Positions 10,880 to 23,200 of a DNA stretch of 64,000 bases are shown in pieces (positions within the stretch are counted from its first letter, which is position 1; each line of letters begins with the position of its first letter). Source of the stretch: Phlyctochytrium arcticum. Its lineage: Eukaryota; Chytridiomycota; Chytridiomycetes; Chytridiales; Chytridiaceae. The notes under the pieces were generated by a model. The model did not search any database and was not told the origin of the DNA. It saw only the letters and a list, made by a program, of their open reading frames with translations. The stretch is from the NCBI GenBank assembly GCA_025602905.1, contig JAHLKI010000001.1, positions 2,232,001-2,296,000 of the forward strand. The letters run 5' to 3'. The translations under genes were made by a program, and so were the position numbers.

Positions 10880-12328
10880 ATGCCTTTCGTGGCCATTCCT
10901 ACCAATACCACACCGTTCCCATATCCGCCTACTCCTACCTCCAATGAGTCTTTGAATGCATCAGCCGCCAGTACAGTACATCAGCAACATCACCATCTGC
11001 ATCAGCATCAACAACATCATTCAACCCCTACCACCGTCACCTACCAGCTGTCCCCGGAAATGGGAATGTATTCAATGAATGATCCGGTGCTGATACAGCA
11101 TTACTCACATAGTATGCCGGGACTTCCCTGCAACCCAATGCCAACGATGCAGCCATTGCCTCAAAGAATGTACCCCCCAGGGCCTCCACAAGTGACGATG
11201 CAACACCCATCATCAGGACCTCCCATGCTTCATCACCCTCATCAACAAATGTACGGCACCATGGGTCGGCAGGTGGTTCTGGTGCCAGATGGCTACACGG
11301 CCGTAATGGTTCCATCGGCGCGTCCACAACATAATCAGCCCGGCCAAGTGCATCATAACCCATCATCACATTACGGGCATCATCAAATCTCACCAGAATC
11401 TCAACCCATCGAGAAGGAAAAAAAGCGCATCCCAAGGCCAGCGAATTCCTTTATGACATGTAAGTAATCTACAGTTCGCAGGCTTTGAAAAAATGTTACC
11501 TTAACACGAATCTGCTTTGTCTCCCTAGATCGCACGGAAAAGCAGCGAGAAGTTTTGCAACAGCACGCGGGAGTAAATAACAAAGATGTTTCTATCATCA
11601 TTGGCGAAATGTGGAGGAACGAACCTGAATCTGTAAAGGAGTATTATCGACAAAAAGCCGAAATTGGACGCCAGGATCACGCTATACGGTATCCGGACTA
11701 CAAATACACTCCACTGAGAAGGAGAAAAGAAAGTCACACGCGTACGACCAAGTCCCCATACGCGAAAGTCCCGACGGCAACCACCTCCCCACATGCCCTC
11801 GCTATTGACCCCTCGCAATCCCAGTTCTCTTCAACATCTGGGAGACCTCGGAGCAAGAGGGATAAAAGATCATCCTTGACCTTGGATACAACGCCAGGTC
11901 AAGATCGAAATTCGCGGGTTTCGCCTAGCAGCGAAGTCATTAATCATTCCTTGGATGCTTCTCGGAATTTACTGCGAAGCCTGGGTGCAGAATCCTCTTG
12001 TACAAACTTCACCGACACTTCTAGTTCCATCGAATCTGTAAATGGAGGGACAACTGCGTTGCCTGCATCCACGTCCCCACATCGAGTTGCAGATGCTGCC
12101 GAGCCAGACCATCCCTCATTAAAAGCGCCTAATCTTGAGTTCGATGGGTACTCTACTGCGAATCGAGCAACCGATGATCAAAACACAATTTTCTCGCTTG
12201 CAGGAGGATCCACAACGGAGACTTCGGATGATGAAGCAGTAAACTCTTTCCAAGGTTTGTACCGTTTTGAAGCGGCGTCCAGTGACCGTCTGAATGCTGA
12301 CCCATTCCTTCAAATGTGCAGAGCATAG
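10880..12328 (+). CDS. HMG-box transcription factor (MATA_HMG/SOX type)
   Basis: Sequence-specific HMG-box DNA-binding protein, expected in the nucleus. Exons 10880-11459 and 11529-12328 join at a Tyr codon (T|AT) to give about 459 residues. Residues 1-180 are His/Gln/Pro-rich. The HMG box follows across the intron: KKRIPRPANSFMTYR, then VNNKDVSIIIGEMWRNEP and YYRQKAEIGRQDHAIRYPDY with the basic tail KYTPLRRRKE. RPxNSF and the basic tail are marks of the sequence-specific SOX/MATA group rather than the non-specific HMGB group. The rest of the protein is Ser/Thr-rich and probably disordered. An intron inside the box is also typical of fungal mating-type HMG genes. Whether this is a mating-type gene cannot be decided here, because no neighbouring gene points to a MAT locus. 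Confidence 0.88.
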
Positions 12329-12404
12329 TTTATGACATCCGGAGCGAATCTCCGCACCGCATGCTCGAAAATAGTACAAAGCAAGTTGTCATTTATTTTC
12401 ACCG

Positions 12405-14231
12405 TCACTCCTATACATAGATTTTTAAGAACCAATGAAATCAAAAGCGTCTCTTGACTCTCCCAAAAATAATTTCAGAACTTTTTACAATCTTCAGTAA
12501 TTATTCCACAGAGAACAATCAAAAGAATAGGGAAGTCACTCACCCTGATTTGATATGTTCCTGGTTTGGTCATATATCGGACCCACTTTACACTGGGGTA
12601 ATTGCTTTTCTCGAATATCTTCAAGAATCGTACCATCAAACCAGATGCTGTGAACATCAAAACCTACCAACAAATGTCAATATATTTGGCCGAATCAGAG
12701 ATGGTTTTTCAGTCGCAAACCTGAAAATCCATTGAAATGGGTGGTCGCGACCAGGCCTTTTTTGTTGTAGTACTGGTTAACTCTGCCTCAGCGCTCAGCT
12801 GATACTCTTGCTGACCCTGGAATCTGGAAATTCTAGAATCAAGTTATGAGATCAACCACACTAACTTGACGGAAGGGCAGGCGAATACGTACTTCCACAC
12901 TATAGCGTTCTCGCTTCCGACATACTTTGCCTTCCCGGACGTAATAATGCATTTGGCTCCACTTGTGTTAGTGGGCACGGGTATTTTTAGGGAGACATTC
13001 TGAGCAAATAGCTTGTTGTTGAAGTTTGATCGAACAGAAATCTTATATTCCATCCGGTTTTTGGATAATTCAACTACCACGGCGTGCACCCGGAATGGCA
13101 AATTGATATTCTCCGTCGTGCGGTATTTCATTAGTTCACATTCGCCATCAGGAGGGATGAACGTGATGGTCCGATCGCGTTCGTAGTTTCCAAGTCTGAC
13201 GCATTGGTGGAATTGGCAATCATCCAGTTCAACTGCACCATTTGATCTCTTTCCCCCACCAGGCGTTGTTGACAGGGCCGTACCAAGCTTTCCTTCCTTC
13301 TCCAGCAAGACCTTGTCGTTCAAACCAAATTTGCATTCTGGCATTCCGGACAAGTATGCACGCATAAGAACTTGGCCGGACACATCGGCTCGTAAGACGG
13401 TTCCTACAAGAATTTTTAAGTATCTCATGGGGCAATTCGATGGAACTTCTTGTGTACCTTTAGCGCTCATTAAAAGATTGACACTCTCGACAACGTCTAT
13501 GAATGCTTCATTTTTTCTATATTTGATATCAGGCCGTCGCCATGCCACGGCGCCAGTAGCCTGGATTGCAATCTTTGAACCCTCCTCTTTCTAATAAGAT
13601 AAAGTACCATCTTTTGTCAGTTACGTCTCCACGCAGGTTGTGGTATAGTCTCTTACCAAAGCCTTCTCTGATCGAACGCCTTCGGTGGTGATATATAGCT
13701 TCAACGTTTCTGCTTCCGTATTTTGTGGAAAGCCGAAATCACATATTTCTAAGGAGAAGGAGGCGTGTATCGCATGAGTGAGGACATGATTGATCTCAAA
13801 TAGAAGATCACAAACCGTCAAGAAGCTCGTATATCAATGTAAAATTGCTCTTTACTGCGTCCTCATCGAATTTTCCAAAATAACTCCGACCCAAGTTCAC
13901 AACTTTGTATAAAAACTCAAATATCAAAGCTGCATTGGCGTTGGTTTTGGTCACTCCTACAAGATAAATGTTCTCGTGCCGAACGTGGAAGAAAGACATG
14001 CTCCCCAGGGTTGTTATTGGCGATCTGACATCTGTTGATGACACAACTTGGATTCGGAAGACATCCGCTACGGACCGCCTGTTCCGGTAGAGTCAGAATC
14101 AAGAGAAGGATATGAAGACCCATTGATGGTAGTTGGGCAGTCGCTCGCGTTACGTACTTGATGTCAGGCCGGTAAAGACGAGATATGAGCACCTCTCCTT
14201 TGACGTTGAAGATGAAGAACGCACTCAGCAT
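12405..14231 (-). CDS. APM4: AP-2 complex subunit mu
   Basis: Medium (mu) subunit of the AP-2 clathrin adaptor, which selects endocytic cargo at the plasma membrane. The start is the ATG at 14231. The longin-like N-terminus reads MLSAFFIFNVKGEVLISRLY, and the next exon includes SFFHVRHENIYLVGVTKTN and ANAALIFEFLYKVV. FGFPQNTEAETLKLYI follows, then the linker and the MHD at about 13548-12844: WRRPDIKYRKNEAFIDVVES, the LSGMPECKFGLNDK segment and FIPPDGECELMKYR. The C-terminus reads FEKSNYPSVKWVRYMTKPG and TYQIR near 12545. The final exon is not certain; an acceptor at 12411 would add one residue and stop at 12405. At least six introns. The length and motif order match AP-2 mu better than AP-1 mu because of the YFGK and QNSE-like linker segments. 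Confidence 0.88.
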
Positions 14232-14490
14232 CTTGCGTCGAGTGTTGACACCCACAAGTTATATGGCCAAAAATTATCGCACACGTCTGCCAAGCTGTGA
14301 GGTTTCCGGGACGAGGTGGTATATGGTCGTGAGATGGGTATGACTTGAACTGTTCAAGCTTCCATTTTACGCCGTGCGGGGTTTGAAGAGCGCGAAGGCC
14401 ACGTGAGCGACCGACAAAGCGGCAAACCGTTCAACTTTTCTTGGAAGCAAGATCCTCTGGAAGCTCCTGAGCAAGATCCCTCCGCTCAAG

Positions 14491-15388
14491 ATGGCCGCAA
14501 AGTTTGAGGTGATCTCTGAGAGCATACGGAAGCTTCTTGCTCCAAAGGGGCTGCTGGTCAGTGACCCTTTTCCAGTACAAAGTGCGTGAGGTATGGCGGA
14601 CTGTATGCAGAGGTTCCGATTCCAAGATGCTAACCTAGGCGGAAGGATACAACGCGGATCCGGACTGTAAAGCATTTCTTTTGCCAACCTTTGGCCGCCC
14701 AACATCTACTTTAGCGCTGTTGGTTTATAACAACAAGACATTATGGGATCCATTCACTTCATACCTGGCCCAGGACCCGGAAACGCGATTGGAGGGTACG
14801 ATCATGACCTTGAATCCTCTTTACTACCTCCTTTTTGAACAAAAATCTCTACCAGGAACTTTGAATCCCCTGGATGATTATGCTGCCATCTCAGTCAACG
14901 ATGCGACGCAGAAAGCGCTCGCCGGGGGATCCGTCCAATATGAAGTCAGATATCCTCATGATACTGGGGACAGATTTGTGCATTTTCAGAAACTATGCGC
15001 ACTGGCTGGTGTCGCATACCGAAATCCACACTGTTTTCTGTGCGTCCACCCGGTGTATGGGCCATGGATGGCACTCCGCGCGGTTATTGTTATAGACCAG
15101 GATGGTCCCTCATTGACAGAGCCGTGGCACGAAGTGCCAAACCCTTGCCCGCAGACTAACTCTGAGGTTGTCGAGATGTGTGCACGTCTGCGGGAGCAAG
15201 TGAACGCGGAGGATGGGCCAATCGCAGAAGCATTACACAAGAGAACGAAACAACTGATTGAAATCCGGGATGCTACCGGTCGTTACTTGGAAAGTGTCGA
15301 GCAATATCGCTACGGAAGTCTACAGTTGAATTATCATTACACGAAGGACAAGCGGTTTCTCCGCGACGCTTTACAGCTGAGGAAGTGA
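14491..15388 (+). CDS. MMACHC/CblC-like cobalamin-processing protein
   Basis: Two exons (14491-14581, 14646-15388) give about 277 residues. The N-terminus reads FEVISESIRKLLAPKGLLVS, then PFPVQRYNADPDCKAFLLPT and STLALLVYNNKTLWDPF, which line up with the start of the CblC fold (flavin-reductase-like). The hallmark region is VHFQKLCALAGVAYRN followed by CVHPVYGPWMALRAVIVID, matching the AAHVAGAAY and ICIHPxFGGWFAxR region of animal MMACHC. The C-terminal QYRYGSLQLNYHYTKDKRF corresponds to the WRDWTYRDAVTPxERY region. The family removes upper-axial ligands from cobalamin in the cytosol and feeds methionine synthase and methylmalonyl-CoA mutase. Acceptor AAG|GATAC was chosen because it restores phase. 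Most fungi lack this family, so the assignment should be confirmed by profile search. Confidence 0.75.
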
Positions 15389-15658
15389 TAGATTGCTATT
15401 TAAAATGAGTATTATGCGGTGCAAGTAATTCTAGAAGGACAGTGCATATTAAGTAGTATCGATATCGCCAATACCAATGGTACGGATGTAATAGAGCGGC
15501 ATTTTCAAATTTGTGATATTGGGAAGGGTGAGAGCTATGGTGGGCAATTGGTGGTTACCCCAGTGTTTACCCACGCTGACCGCGGTGACCACAGGGTCAC
15601 AATCTGAAATCCAGGAATTTAAGATCACTTTTGAGATTAACGAATATACATCATACAA

Positions 15659-16848
15659 ATGGTAAGACTATTGAGATTCGTTTTTCAGCTAACTGATGCC
15701 TTATGCGTTTAGGATTTCTGGCCATATCAAGCAGATCTAAATGCTAGAGACTACGAGGCAGAGGAATTGGAGGAGATCGAGTGGGCCGCGAGTGAGTCGA
15801 ACAGCGAACCTGCCTTTCGTCTCAAAGTAATTCGCATTTGGCATAAAACCTTTCATTGAGTATGCTAATTCCAAACGGAATTAGTGGGAAACTGGCCGAG
15901 AGCGTGCGACGTTAATGTCTGTCCCAACCTTGCTGGTTGGTATTGACATGTTGGGCGCTATTCTGCTCGAGGCGACGTACAATGGCAAATCGCCTCTGGC
16001 CTCAGTACTGTTTGGGACTGAGAGGAAGGAGGTTCGCTTCATACAAATGATTATTTGTTACTAGTATCTAATTTTTCACGATGTCAACTCAGAAGATTGC
16101 GTATTCAAATGAAACGAAGCCAGTATGTACAATTTTCAAAAGTCAATCGGTATATTAGGTTGACTGTACCCGGAAGGCGTGCGATTTCTTTGAAGTGGAT
16201 GAAACGACCATTGTTGCCATTTGCAAGTCTATTGAGCCTTCCCAAGCTCCGCATTTGGTGCGGCTGCTCCTCAAGCACTTTCAAGCAGATAGGTGAGACC
16301 ATGTCTTGGGTATTTTATCGTTCACAGGTGCTGATATTTGCAGGGTTATAATCTTTGAATCTTTCACAACGCGAGAGTATAGTTCACCAAGCGAAAATCT
16401 TGTCCCGCCCTTTTTACGATGCCTTCGAACATCCACAGCAGAACAGGTATTGATTGTGTTCGTACTTGCAGCTCTCAGGCGCAGGCATTGAATGTTTTTC
16501 GTGATAAGCTGGACGGCACGCCAGATTTGGAAGTGTCCAACATGCTGAGCGGTCTTTCTGCAGCCATTTTGGTGGCCGTAAGTAGATGGACGTCTTCCAA
16601 AATTTGCTGGCAGCAACTGATGAATGATATAGCTTGAGATTCGCCAGAAGAAAGCATGGGTTTACAAGAGTCTTCTGGAGATGCAACTCGGTCGGTACGA
16701 TGTGACACTTGACACGCTAGAAGCGTACGAACCATTATTCCGAACATTGGCCAACAAGTCTATAATATCCGCGCCAAAGTCGAAAGCCCAATACCAACCA
16801 CTTTTAAATATTCACCAAAAAAAAGATACCAACCATATGTACATGTAA
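15659..16848 (+). CDS. proteasome assembly chaperone 1 (PAC1/PSMG1-like)
   Basis: Multi-exon gene whose first exon is only the start codon: ATG at 15659-15661 is followed at once by GTAAGA, and an in-frame stop lies 18 bases upstream. Readable segments in order are DFWPYQADLNARDYEAEELE, then WETGRERATLMSVPTLLVGI (a hydrophobic strand), VIIFESFTTREY, LVPPFLRCLRTS (cf. PSPFLRALKT in animal PAC1), LSGLSAAILVA, and the last exon KKAWVYKSLLEMQLGRYDVT followed by DTLEAYEPLF, which matches the WKIPAxLY...TVEAFKPIL C-terminus of PAC1. The family dimerises with PAC2 and guides alpha-ring assembly of the 20S proteasome. N-terminal similarity is weak; the call rests on the C-terminal half. The gene ends 27 bp from the convergent XRCC3-like gene. 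Confidence 0.65.
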
Positions 16849-16875
16849 ACTTTGACAAATAAATACCTATTCTAC

Positions 16876-18026
16876 CTATGGATCATTCGCCGCCTTTGTC
16901 GGAATTCCCACCATTCCACGTTCTGTGATTTCGTAATGGCATTCAGAGTTGGGAGTATCGGGCCCAAATGATATACCAAGTATCCTTGTAGGTTGCTTTG
17001 GCTCTAAAACAGCACCAGCGGGCAGGTCTTCCTCTTTTCTGTACTCCTCCTGCCGCTGCAGTCTAATCCTGACATTGATCGAATTTGCCCACGCAAGTCC
17101 TAAGCTAGGGACAGTCTCGTCTTCGGATGTCGACTTTTCACGTCTTGCGGTACCAAACGCATCTGTAACCTGGTTGACACAAACGACAGCTGCATCGTAT
17201 TCCGCCGCAATCCGTTTGAGCGAATATCCAATTCCGCATATTGAGTTCGTTCGGGTACTCATATTCAGCGTGCCGTCTTCATTTCCTCGAAAATTGGCTG
17301 TTATTGAGTCGATGATGATGAGTTTGACGTTATGTGCTTTCAACGGTGTAAACAAATGATAGTTGAGAATGTGCTCCTGCGTAATGTAGTCACGAACATG
17401 TACGATGTGCACATTGCTTCCCATATCCACATTCGACATGACAGGATACTTTCGCTTGAAGTTCTCCTCCATTTGCGCGAATCTCTTGATCGGGAACGTC
17501 TGCTCCGTTGCAACATAAATGACTCCTAATCCGAATGATCAATTACGAAGTAACGGTTGGATGAGAAATGACTGACTGACCGGAATTCAAGCCACCGAGC
17601 TCCAATGGCAGTTGAGTAGCTAGGCAAAGCTGCAGCATCATTTGCGTTTTCCCCGAGGCACTCTTGCCATAGACTTCCGTGAGTAAGCCAGTGGCTATTC
17701 CGCCTCGGAGTGTTGCATCCAAAGTCTCATCTCCCAAGGTCAGTTTCCTGTGCTTCTGCTTCTGGAGTAAGGCTGTTGTTTGGTGTTTCTCAAGAGAAAA
17801 GACATGTTGGCAGCATTTCTTGAGGGTATTTTCCGCTTCGTCGAGAGTGATCTTCACCTTTGCCGCTAAGTCGTTCGCAGAAAGCGTCAAGACGTTACTT
17901 ACACAAGTATATCCAGCTGGTGAGCGTTAGAGTAAAGTCATCTGTTAGGTATGGTTTGCTAGCACTATTACCAGTCTGAAGCTGCTTATGGACGTTTGGG
18001 TGAAGATTCAACTGAGCAAGATCCAT
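16876..18026 (-). CDS. RAD51 paralogue, XRCC3/RAD57 type
   Basis: RecA-fold recombination mediator of double-strand-break repair, nuclear. Three exons: 18026-17972 (MDLAQLNLHPNVHKQLQT), about 17919-17583, and about 17528-16876. The helix-hairpin-like N-terminus leads to the Walker A loop EVYGKSASGKTQMMLQL. After the second junction the protein reads VIYVATEQTFPIKRF, then Walker B as KLIIIDSITANFR, then CVNQVTDAFG and the GLAWANSINVRI segment, which is typical of XRCC3/RAD57 (ALGxxWAxxxxxRxxL). About 340 residues, the normal length. The longer Walker A spacing and the EQTFP strand fit XRCC3 or Rad57 better than RAD51 itself. Confidence 0.88.
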
Positions 18027-19098
18027 TGAGCCGAGCCATTGCTTGCCTGATTACTTTCCGCAACATGGCCGCCACCGAATTTCCGGTAAAAGACAAGACC
18101 GCCGTATCCGTGTCTAATGGCAGATCCGCAGCGGACCGGGGAACACAGGACGTATATCCTCAAATTGTATCTGTATCATACTATAGGAACAAATAGGCCG
18201 GGGACGTGGGAATTTGGGGCTGAGGTGAACTTTTATCCTAGAGACCAAAACATCAGGTGCCCCTGATGACCAAGGACGACTTCTAAAGTCCTAATGTCTT
18301 CTATCAGCCGGACAATTTCTTGTCCAGTATATTCTATGTAGCTCCTGGATGTGTGCTATCTAGTGCTGATACTACCTAGCTGGACAGCTCTAAATTAAAA
18401 CAGGAGCTCGAAGGTAAATCTCACTAAAGGGATGGGCGGGTTTAGGTGCTTCATTTGTTTTAGGTACTTCACTGGCTCCCCCAGAAACTCCAGACGTGGC
18501 CGCAGTGACAACTTCTTCCCGACGTATTCTCTCGGACTAGTAGTGAACAACATTAGTAAAAACGCACGCCTTCAACCGCCACGCGCAAATCAAGATCACC
18601 ATTAAGCGCTTCCTGGAGTGCGCAAAGAGCACAGGGTCTTCCTTGTCATCCGACAAGGACCGGACCACCTGCATAGGTGCTGCCCAAGGTAACGCCCGGC
18701 ATTTCTCAAAGGTTCGTCCCAGTTGTCCGCCGATTTGTAGCACCCAAGGGCGATAGCCTAAACAATGTACATAATGAATCAAAGCACTCTTTCCGGCATG
18801 CCTGCCGAGATGGCAAAGAGCATCATACCGCGTTCGACAGGAACCAAGTCCACCTTGAAACGACAGACTCAACAAAACTACTTGCGTACGAGATGAAAGT
18901 GCATCTATTACCGAATAAGTTCCGGGTGCGACATCATCGTTGTCGATTCCTCGGCAGAGCTTGGGAAATCTCCCAACTCGACTTTGCAACACTACTGCGC
19001 TTCCATTTGGAGTATGCTGATCCCTTGTTCCGCGATGTTCCGGGCTATACGTGACTGGTCCCAGGGGATTCTAAACCACAAATGGAGATTGAGCTACA
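18027..19098. other. 1.07-kb region without a supported gene
   Basis: Overlapping open frames of 151 codons (-) and 125 codons (+) exist between 18537 and 19054, but neither shows a domain, periodicity or usable splice structure and their amino-acid make-up is that of chance frames. The sequence lies between the start of the XRCC3-like gene and the 3' end of the next minus-strand gene. It may hold a decayed gene or element; I see no terminal repeats. Confidence 0.5.
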
Positions 19099-19992
19099 TT
19101 AAAACACATCCCATATGTTTTCTTCAACCTTGCTTTGGCCCTCGAAACGTCCGGACTTGTACATTGCCCAGTCATCTGACATATCTTGTCTACCCGCTGT
19201 CCTTCTTCTTGCCTGGATGACCTCCTTGTTGGGCCACATAAGGGGCCATGGGTTATATGTGCCGGGGTCAACACCACGCCCTAGCGAACCTGACCTTCCC
19301 TCAAACACTGGTCGCGAATGCTGCGCCGTTTGCTTTTCAGAAATCTGATCTAATTTCCTTCCAACGCCTGCGCTGCTCGCCGCAGATTCACGCGAAGGCA
19401 GTACACTGCCCCGGCGTGAAGAGACACTATTCCGCCGCGATTGGGACTGGCTTTGTGTTGTTCGCATACGGAGTGCGGCCGACAGCATTTGTTTCTCCGC
19501 TGCAGATTCCATTTCGGCTTCAGCCAGAGCCAAATGCTCAGGTATGCCATCATCTCCAACTTTAATGGCACCAGGTTTGCGAGCACTAATCGGGCGATCA
19601 AGAATCCCTGAAGCCGATGTCTGAGCAATCAAAGTATCCGGCTCTTCTCCAGGTGTCAATGATCGACTTCGCCTCGTCGCATCCCTCTTGCCCGGCCAAT
19701 CAGATGGAAGCAGCCCGCTCGCAAATCCACCTTGACGACTACTCGCCGATCCACGACGCGGCCCAACGCGCTCCTGAGGAGGACCTCTCGACAATCTGAT
19801 CTCCGAGTTTCTCCCAGTAGCCAAAACATTGAAACTGGAAGCTTGGTGCTGTAGTGTGCTGGAGCTCATCCGGAGTCCACCACCAGTGGGTCCGATGACT
19901 GATGATTGACGAGACAGCCTACTCTCCGAAAGCATTCCATCTTGTAAAGAGTTTGCACCAGGTTCTGTGTAAACTGTACCCGGATTAGACAT
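19099..19992 (-). CDS. unknown Ser/Arg-rich protein with conserved-looking Trp-rich C-terminus
   Basis: About 297 residues from the ATG at 19992 (MSNPGTVYTEPG) to the stop at 19099. The frame is open further upstream, but that part has no ATG and reads like non-coding sequence; an extra 5' exon beginning at an ATG near 20255 is possible. Residues 1-220 are Ser/Arg/Gly-rich with RRGSASSR and RRNSVSSRRGS, likely disordered and phosphorylated. The last ~55 residues differ: NPWPLMWPNKEVIQARRR, DDWAMYKSGRFEGQ and a final ENIWDVF, dense in Trp and probably a short binding module. The family is not recognised. It is divergent from MIOS with about 300 bp between starts. Confidence 0.6.
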   Translation of the reverse strand: MSNPGTVYTEPGANSLQDGMLSESRLSRQSSVIGPTGGGLRMSSSTLQHQASSFNVLATGRNSEIRLSRGPPQERVGPRRGSASSRQGGFASGLLPSDWPGKRDATRRSRSLTPGEEPDTLIAQTSASGILDRPISARKPGAIKVGDDGIPEHLALAEAEMESAAEKQMLSAALRMRTTQSQSQSRRNSVSSRRGSVLPSRESAASSAGVGRKLDQISEKQTAQHSRPVFEGRSGSLGRGVDPGTYNPWPLMWPNKEVIQARRRTAGRQDMSDDWAMYKSGRFEGQSKVEENIWDVF

Positions 19993-20296
19993 CTTCCCAA
20001 TCTCCCGTAGTTGTTTTTGGGTCGCGAATCTCAAATCCCCAAATTCCGACCTTGTGTCAGCCAGCCCTAACCCAAAAGTGACAAACGGAATCACACTCAT
20101 ACAGCTCATATTTGAAGAGTTCTTGACCACAACCAAGCACAACCAGGCTTTCGAGTGAGAAACTATTATATGATTTAACCTATACACCTTGGGAGGAAAC
20201 TTGCTCGCCTTCGGACGACGCCATACCGCTTTTCCGACACGTTTGGACACATCTAGTGATCGAAATTCGCTATTGTAAACAAAACACCGGACGAGG

Positions 20297-23200
20297 ATGA
20301 GTACAGCGGGAGTCCGTTCCAGGCGGTAAGAGTGTCAGTCGAAATTGTATAGGCAGGAAATATCTATCGGGAAAACTTAGGGTGGTCTGGTCTCCTCACG
20401 ACTCTCAGCGATTATTTCTGGTTGGCGGACAAGATCTTCGACTCTATGAGTGGTCACCGGTAGGACATCAGGCTCCAAACCATCTATGTAGCTAAAATGT
20501 GCTAAATACGTTGTGACAAACCAGGATGCTCGAGAGGATGAATCCATTCAGCTTATTGCGGTCAATTCCGACATGATGTATATGAAGGTTAGTACATCTT
20601 CAACTATTCGCTCAATGGAGACATCTTGATGCTGCTGCGCATAGTGCTTCGATTGGTCCCCACATCAACAGTTTACCGATCTGATAGCTGTCGGATATAC
20701 AACTGGCAGAACGATACTCACAAAGCTACAATCATTTGATTTCGTCAATAGTCCAGCGTCCAACAATGCGCACCCTCTTTCGAGAAATGCATCATTATCC
20801 TCTCTGCAGCAGTTGGGCACCAACAACCAGACGTCCAAGGTTCTAGGTGAATTTATGCCGCGCCATACCAGAGCCTGTAACGTTGTTGCCTTTTGCCCGA
20901 CGGATGCGCGCATGCTAGCAGCTGGCCTAGACAAGGTTCGGAACGATTTCGGACTGATGGTGTGGGACACCGAAGTCGCGACAAGAAGTAGCGTACCACA
21001 TGATATAGATACGATGTACTCGGATGTCGGGGGAGGGACCGGAACGAAAGCCGCTGCTGCCAAGCAAGATGTTTACCCTGCTGGCAATATGCAGGAAAGC
21101 GCCCGTTTTCCGTACCTGCATTTCCCTGGATCAGACCTGGAAAGTACAATTGGTAACGTCCATTCCACCCCAAAGCGTATCCTGTTCTAAATGGGAATCG
21201 CCAAAGACAACCGGAAGATGCCACTGGCTAGTGGAATCGACTCGTTACCCCGGGCAGCAGTTAATGCAAAGTATGTAATGCATTGCCAGCTGGAAAATTG
21301 AGTTTTAACATTTCACAAAGCCCAACAGGCTCGCCAAATAAGCCGCTGGCTCAGTATGGCTCATCAGAAGGCGTGTCATCTGCGGCTTGGTTGCATCATA
21401 GTTCACCGCATCTCGTAGCAGGAATGGGGTTGAAATGGATCAGGGGTTTTGATTTACGAAGTATGGAAACGCCGCGATCGCAAACACTGAGTGATTAACT
21501 CTTCTTCCTTACTACAGACGGGACTAGCAACTCCAACAGCATGGTTATTTCCACGAAAGCAGTTCTAGGTTTAGCAGCGGATCCTTTCAACTCTCATCGG
21601 TTCGCATCTTTTGCTGAGGATAACGTTGTTCGGCTTTGGGACACGAGAAACAGCTCGGAACCAATATCCTTTAATCAACTATTCGCAATTGTTCATTTTT
21701 TTGATCTTTTATCCTTAACTCTTCCAACGCTTTAACATTCGTCGCAGATTATCGAAATGGCATCGGCCAACTGTCATGGTCCACCATGCGAGCAGGTTGT
21801 CTCGCGGTTGCAGGCAAAGACTCCCCTGCCCTCAAAATTTGGGATATTCAGGAATTCACCAGACGGGATGCCAATAGCACCTCCATTTCCAGATCGAGTG
21901 TTACGAAGGTAAACCCGCTGGCGTCAACGTCCAACTTGCAAGTCCCGCCAAATCTCACCGGCGATTCGATACTTGCCACGACTCCGACCAACGAAATCAC
22001 CGATCCGCTTATTGGGCACGTCAATGGAGGAGCACCGATCGGTATCGAGGGTCATTCGCGCGTGGACAGCGCAACCGCGGGGGTTACGGGAAGCAATGCG
22101 AGTGGGCAGGTACCATATGGCTCTTCTGACGGCCCGCAAAGCTCTGCACCTCTCAACACCACTGAGCTCGGGAGCCACACTATTCCAATAATATGGAAGT
22201 CGCGCCAGCGTGAGTCGCTTTGCTCACATGCTAGTACAGTTTGGTTAAAATAAGTCTATCAGTGCGGCCATCCACGCAATCCCTACAAGGTTTCTCATGG
22301 ATTCCGATCCCAATATCGGACGATTTCTCCCAGCATGTCATAACAGTTACAACCTTGAAGGAGCAACAGTTCCATGTTGCAAAACTTCCGGTAACTTATC
22401 AGGTAGCCTTGTCACCGCGTGGCGACTTGAGTGTTACAGGTGGCCGTTCTGTGACAATATTTTCTCCAAATACGAGGAAAGGCGCTCGGAACGACTCAGG
22501 GCTTTCAGATTATCTCATTGACCCAAGGCTCAGTTCAGCTGCCCCGCAAGCGCCATCTCGACAAAGATCATCCGTATCTATTGACCGAAATCTCAGCGTC
22601 GCGCAGCATGATATATCCGTCATCATGAGGAAACGAGCAGAGGCTGGGTATTCGATGAATGTATGTTTGCTCAATCCACTACATCCATGGCTTATGTCTC
22701 ATGCAAATCCGGGCAGGCACCTCAAAATCTACAAATTTTAAATGAGGAGGATTCTGATCTGAAAGAGCTTTGGGTTTGGATTATTAGTGAGTCTCATCTT
22801 TGAATATCCACGTGTAATCAATGTCTGACCCAAAATACTGAACTTTAGATTCACGTGAAAATGCGAATCGAGCTAGATTGCGGATAGGAGGGGTAGATTA
22901 TTCTGGGCAGGGGATACAATCGGTTGTGCAAGATATGGTGACCGCCTCTAGTAAGCTGTTAACTATCTCAAATCACGGAAGTATTCTCACCATGGTGATG
23001 TTTCCAGACATGCATCCAACCACACCGTTGTCAGCTCCAACCAGTCCATTATCAGTTGATTCTGCTGTTCCATTCACGAGTTACATCAATTCACATCGAA
23101 TAGCAGCTTTGGTGATGTGCGGCTGGCTCTTCCATTCCTTGACGTCGGGCGTCAACAACTCCGAAGGGGAGGAATCACTGGAGCAGATTCTGCAGTGGTA

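Noticed and set aside
18537..19054. Overlapping 151-codon (-) and 125-codon (+) frames
   Set aside because: No recognisable domain, no usable splice sites and unbiased composition on both strands.
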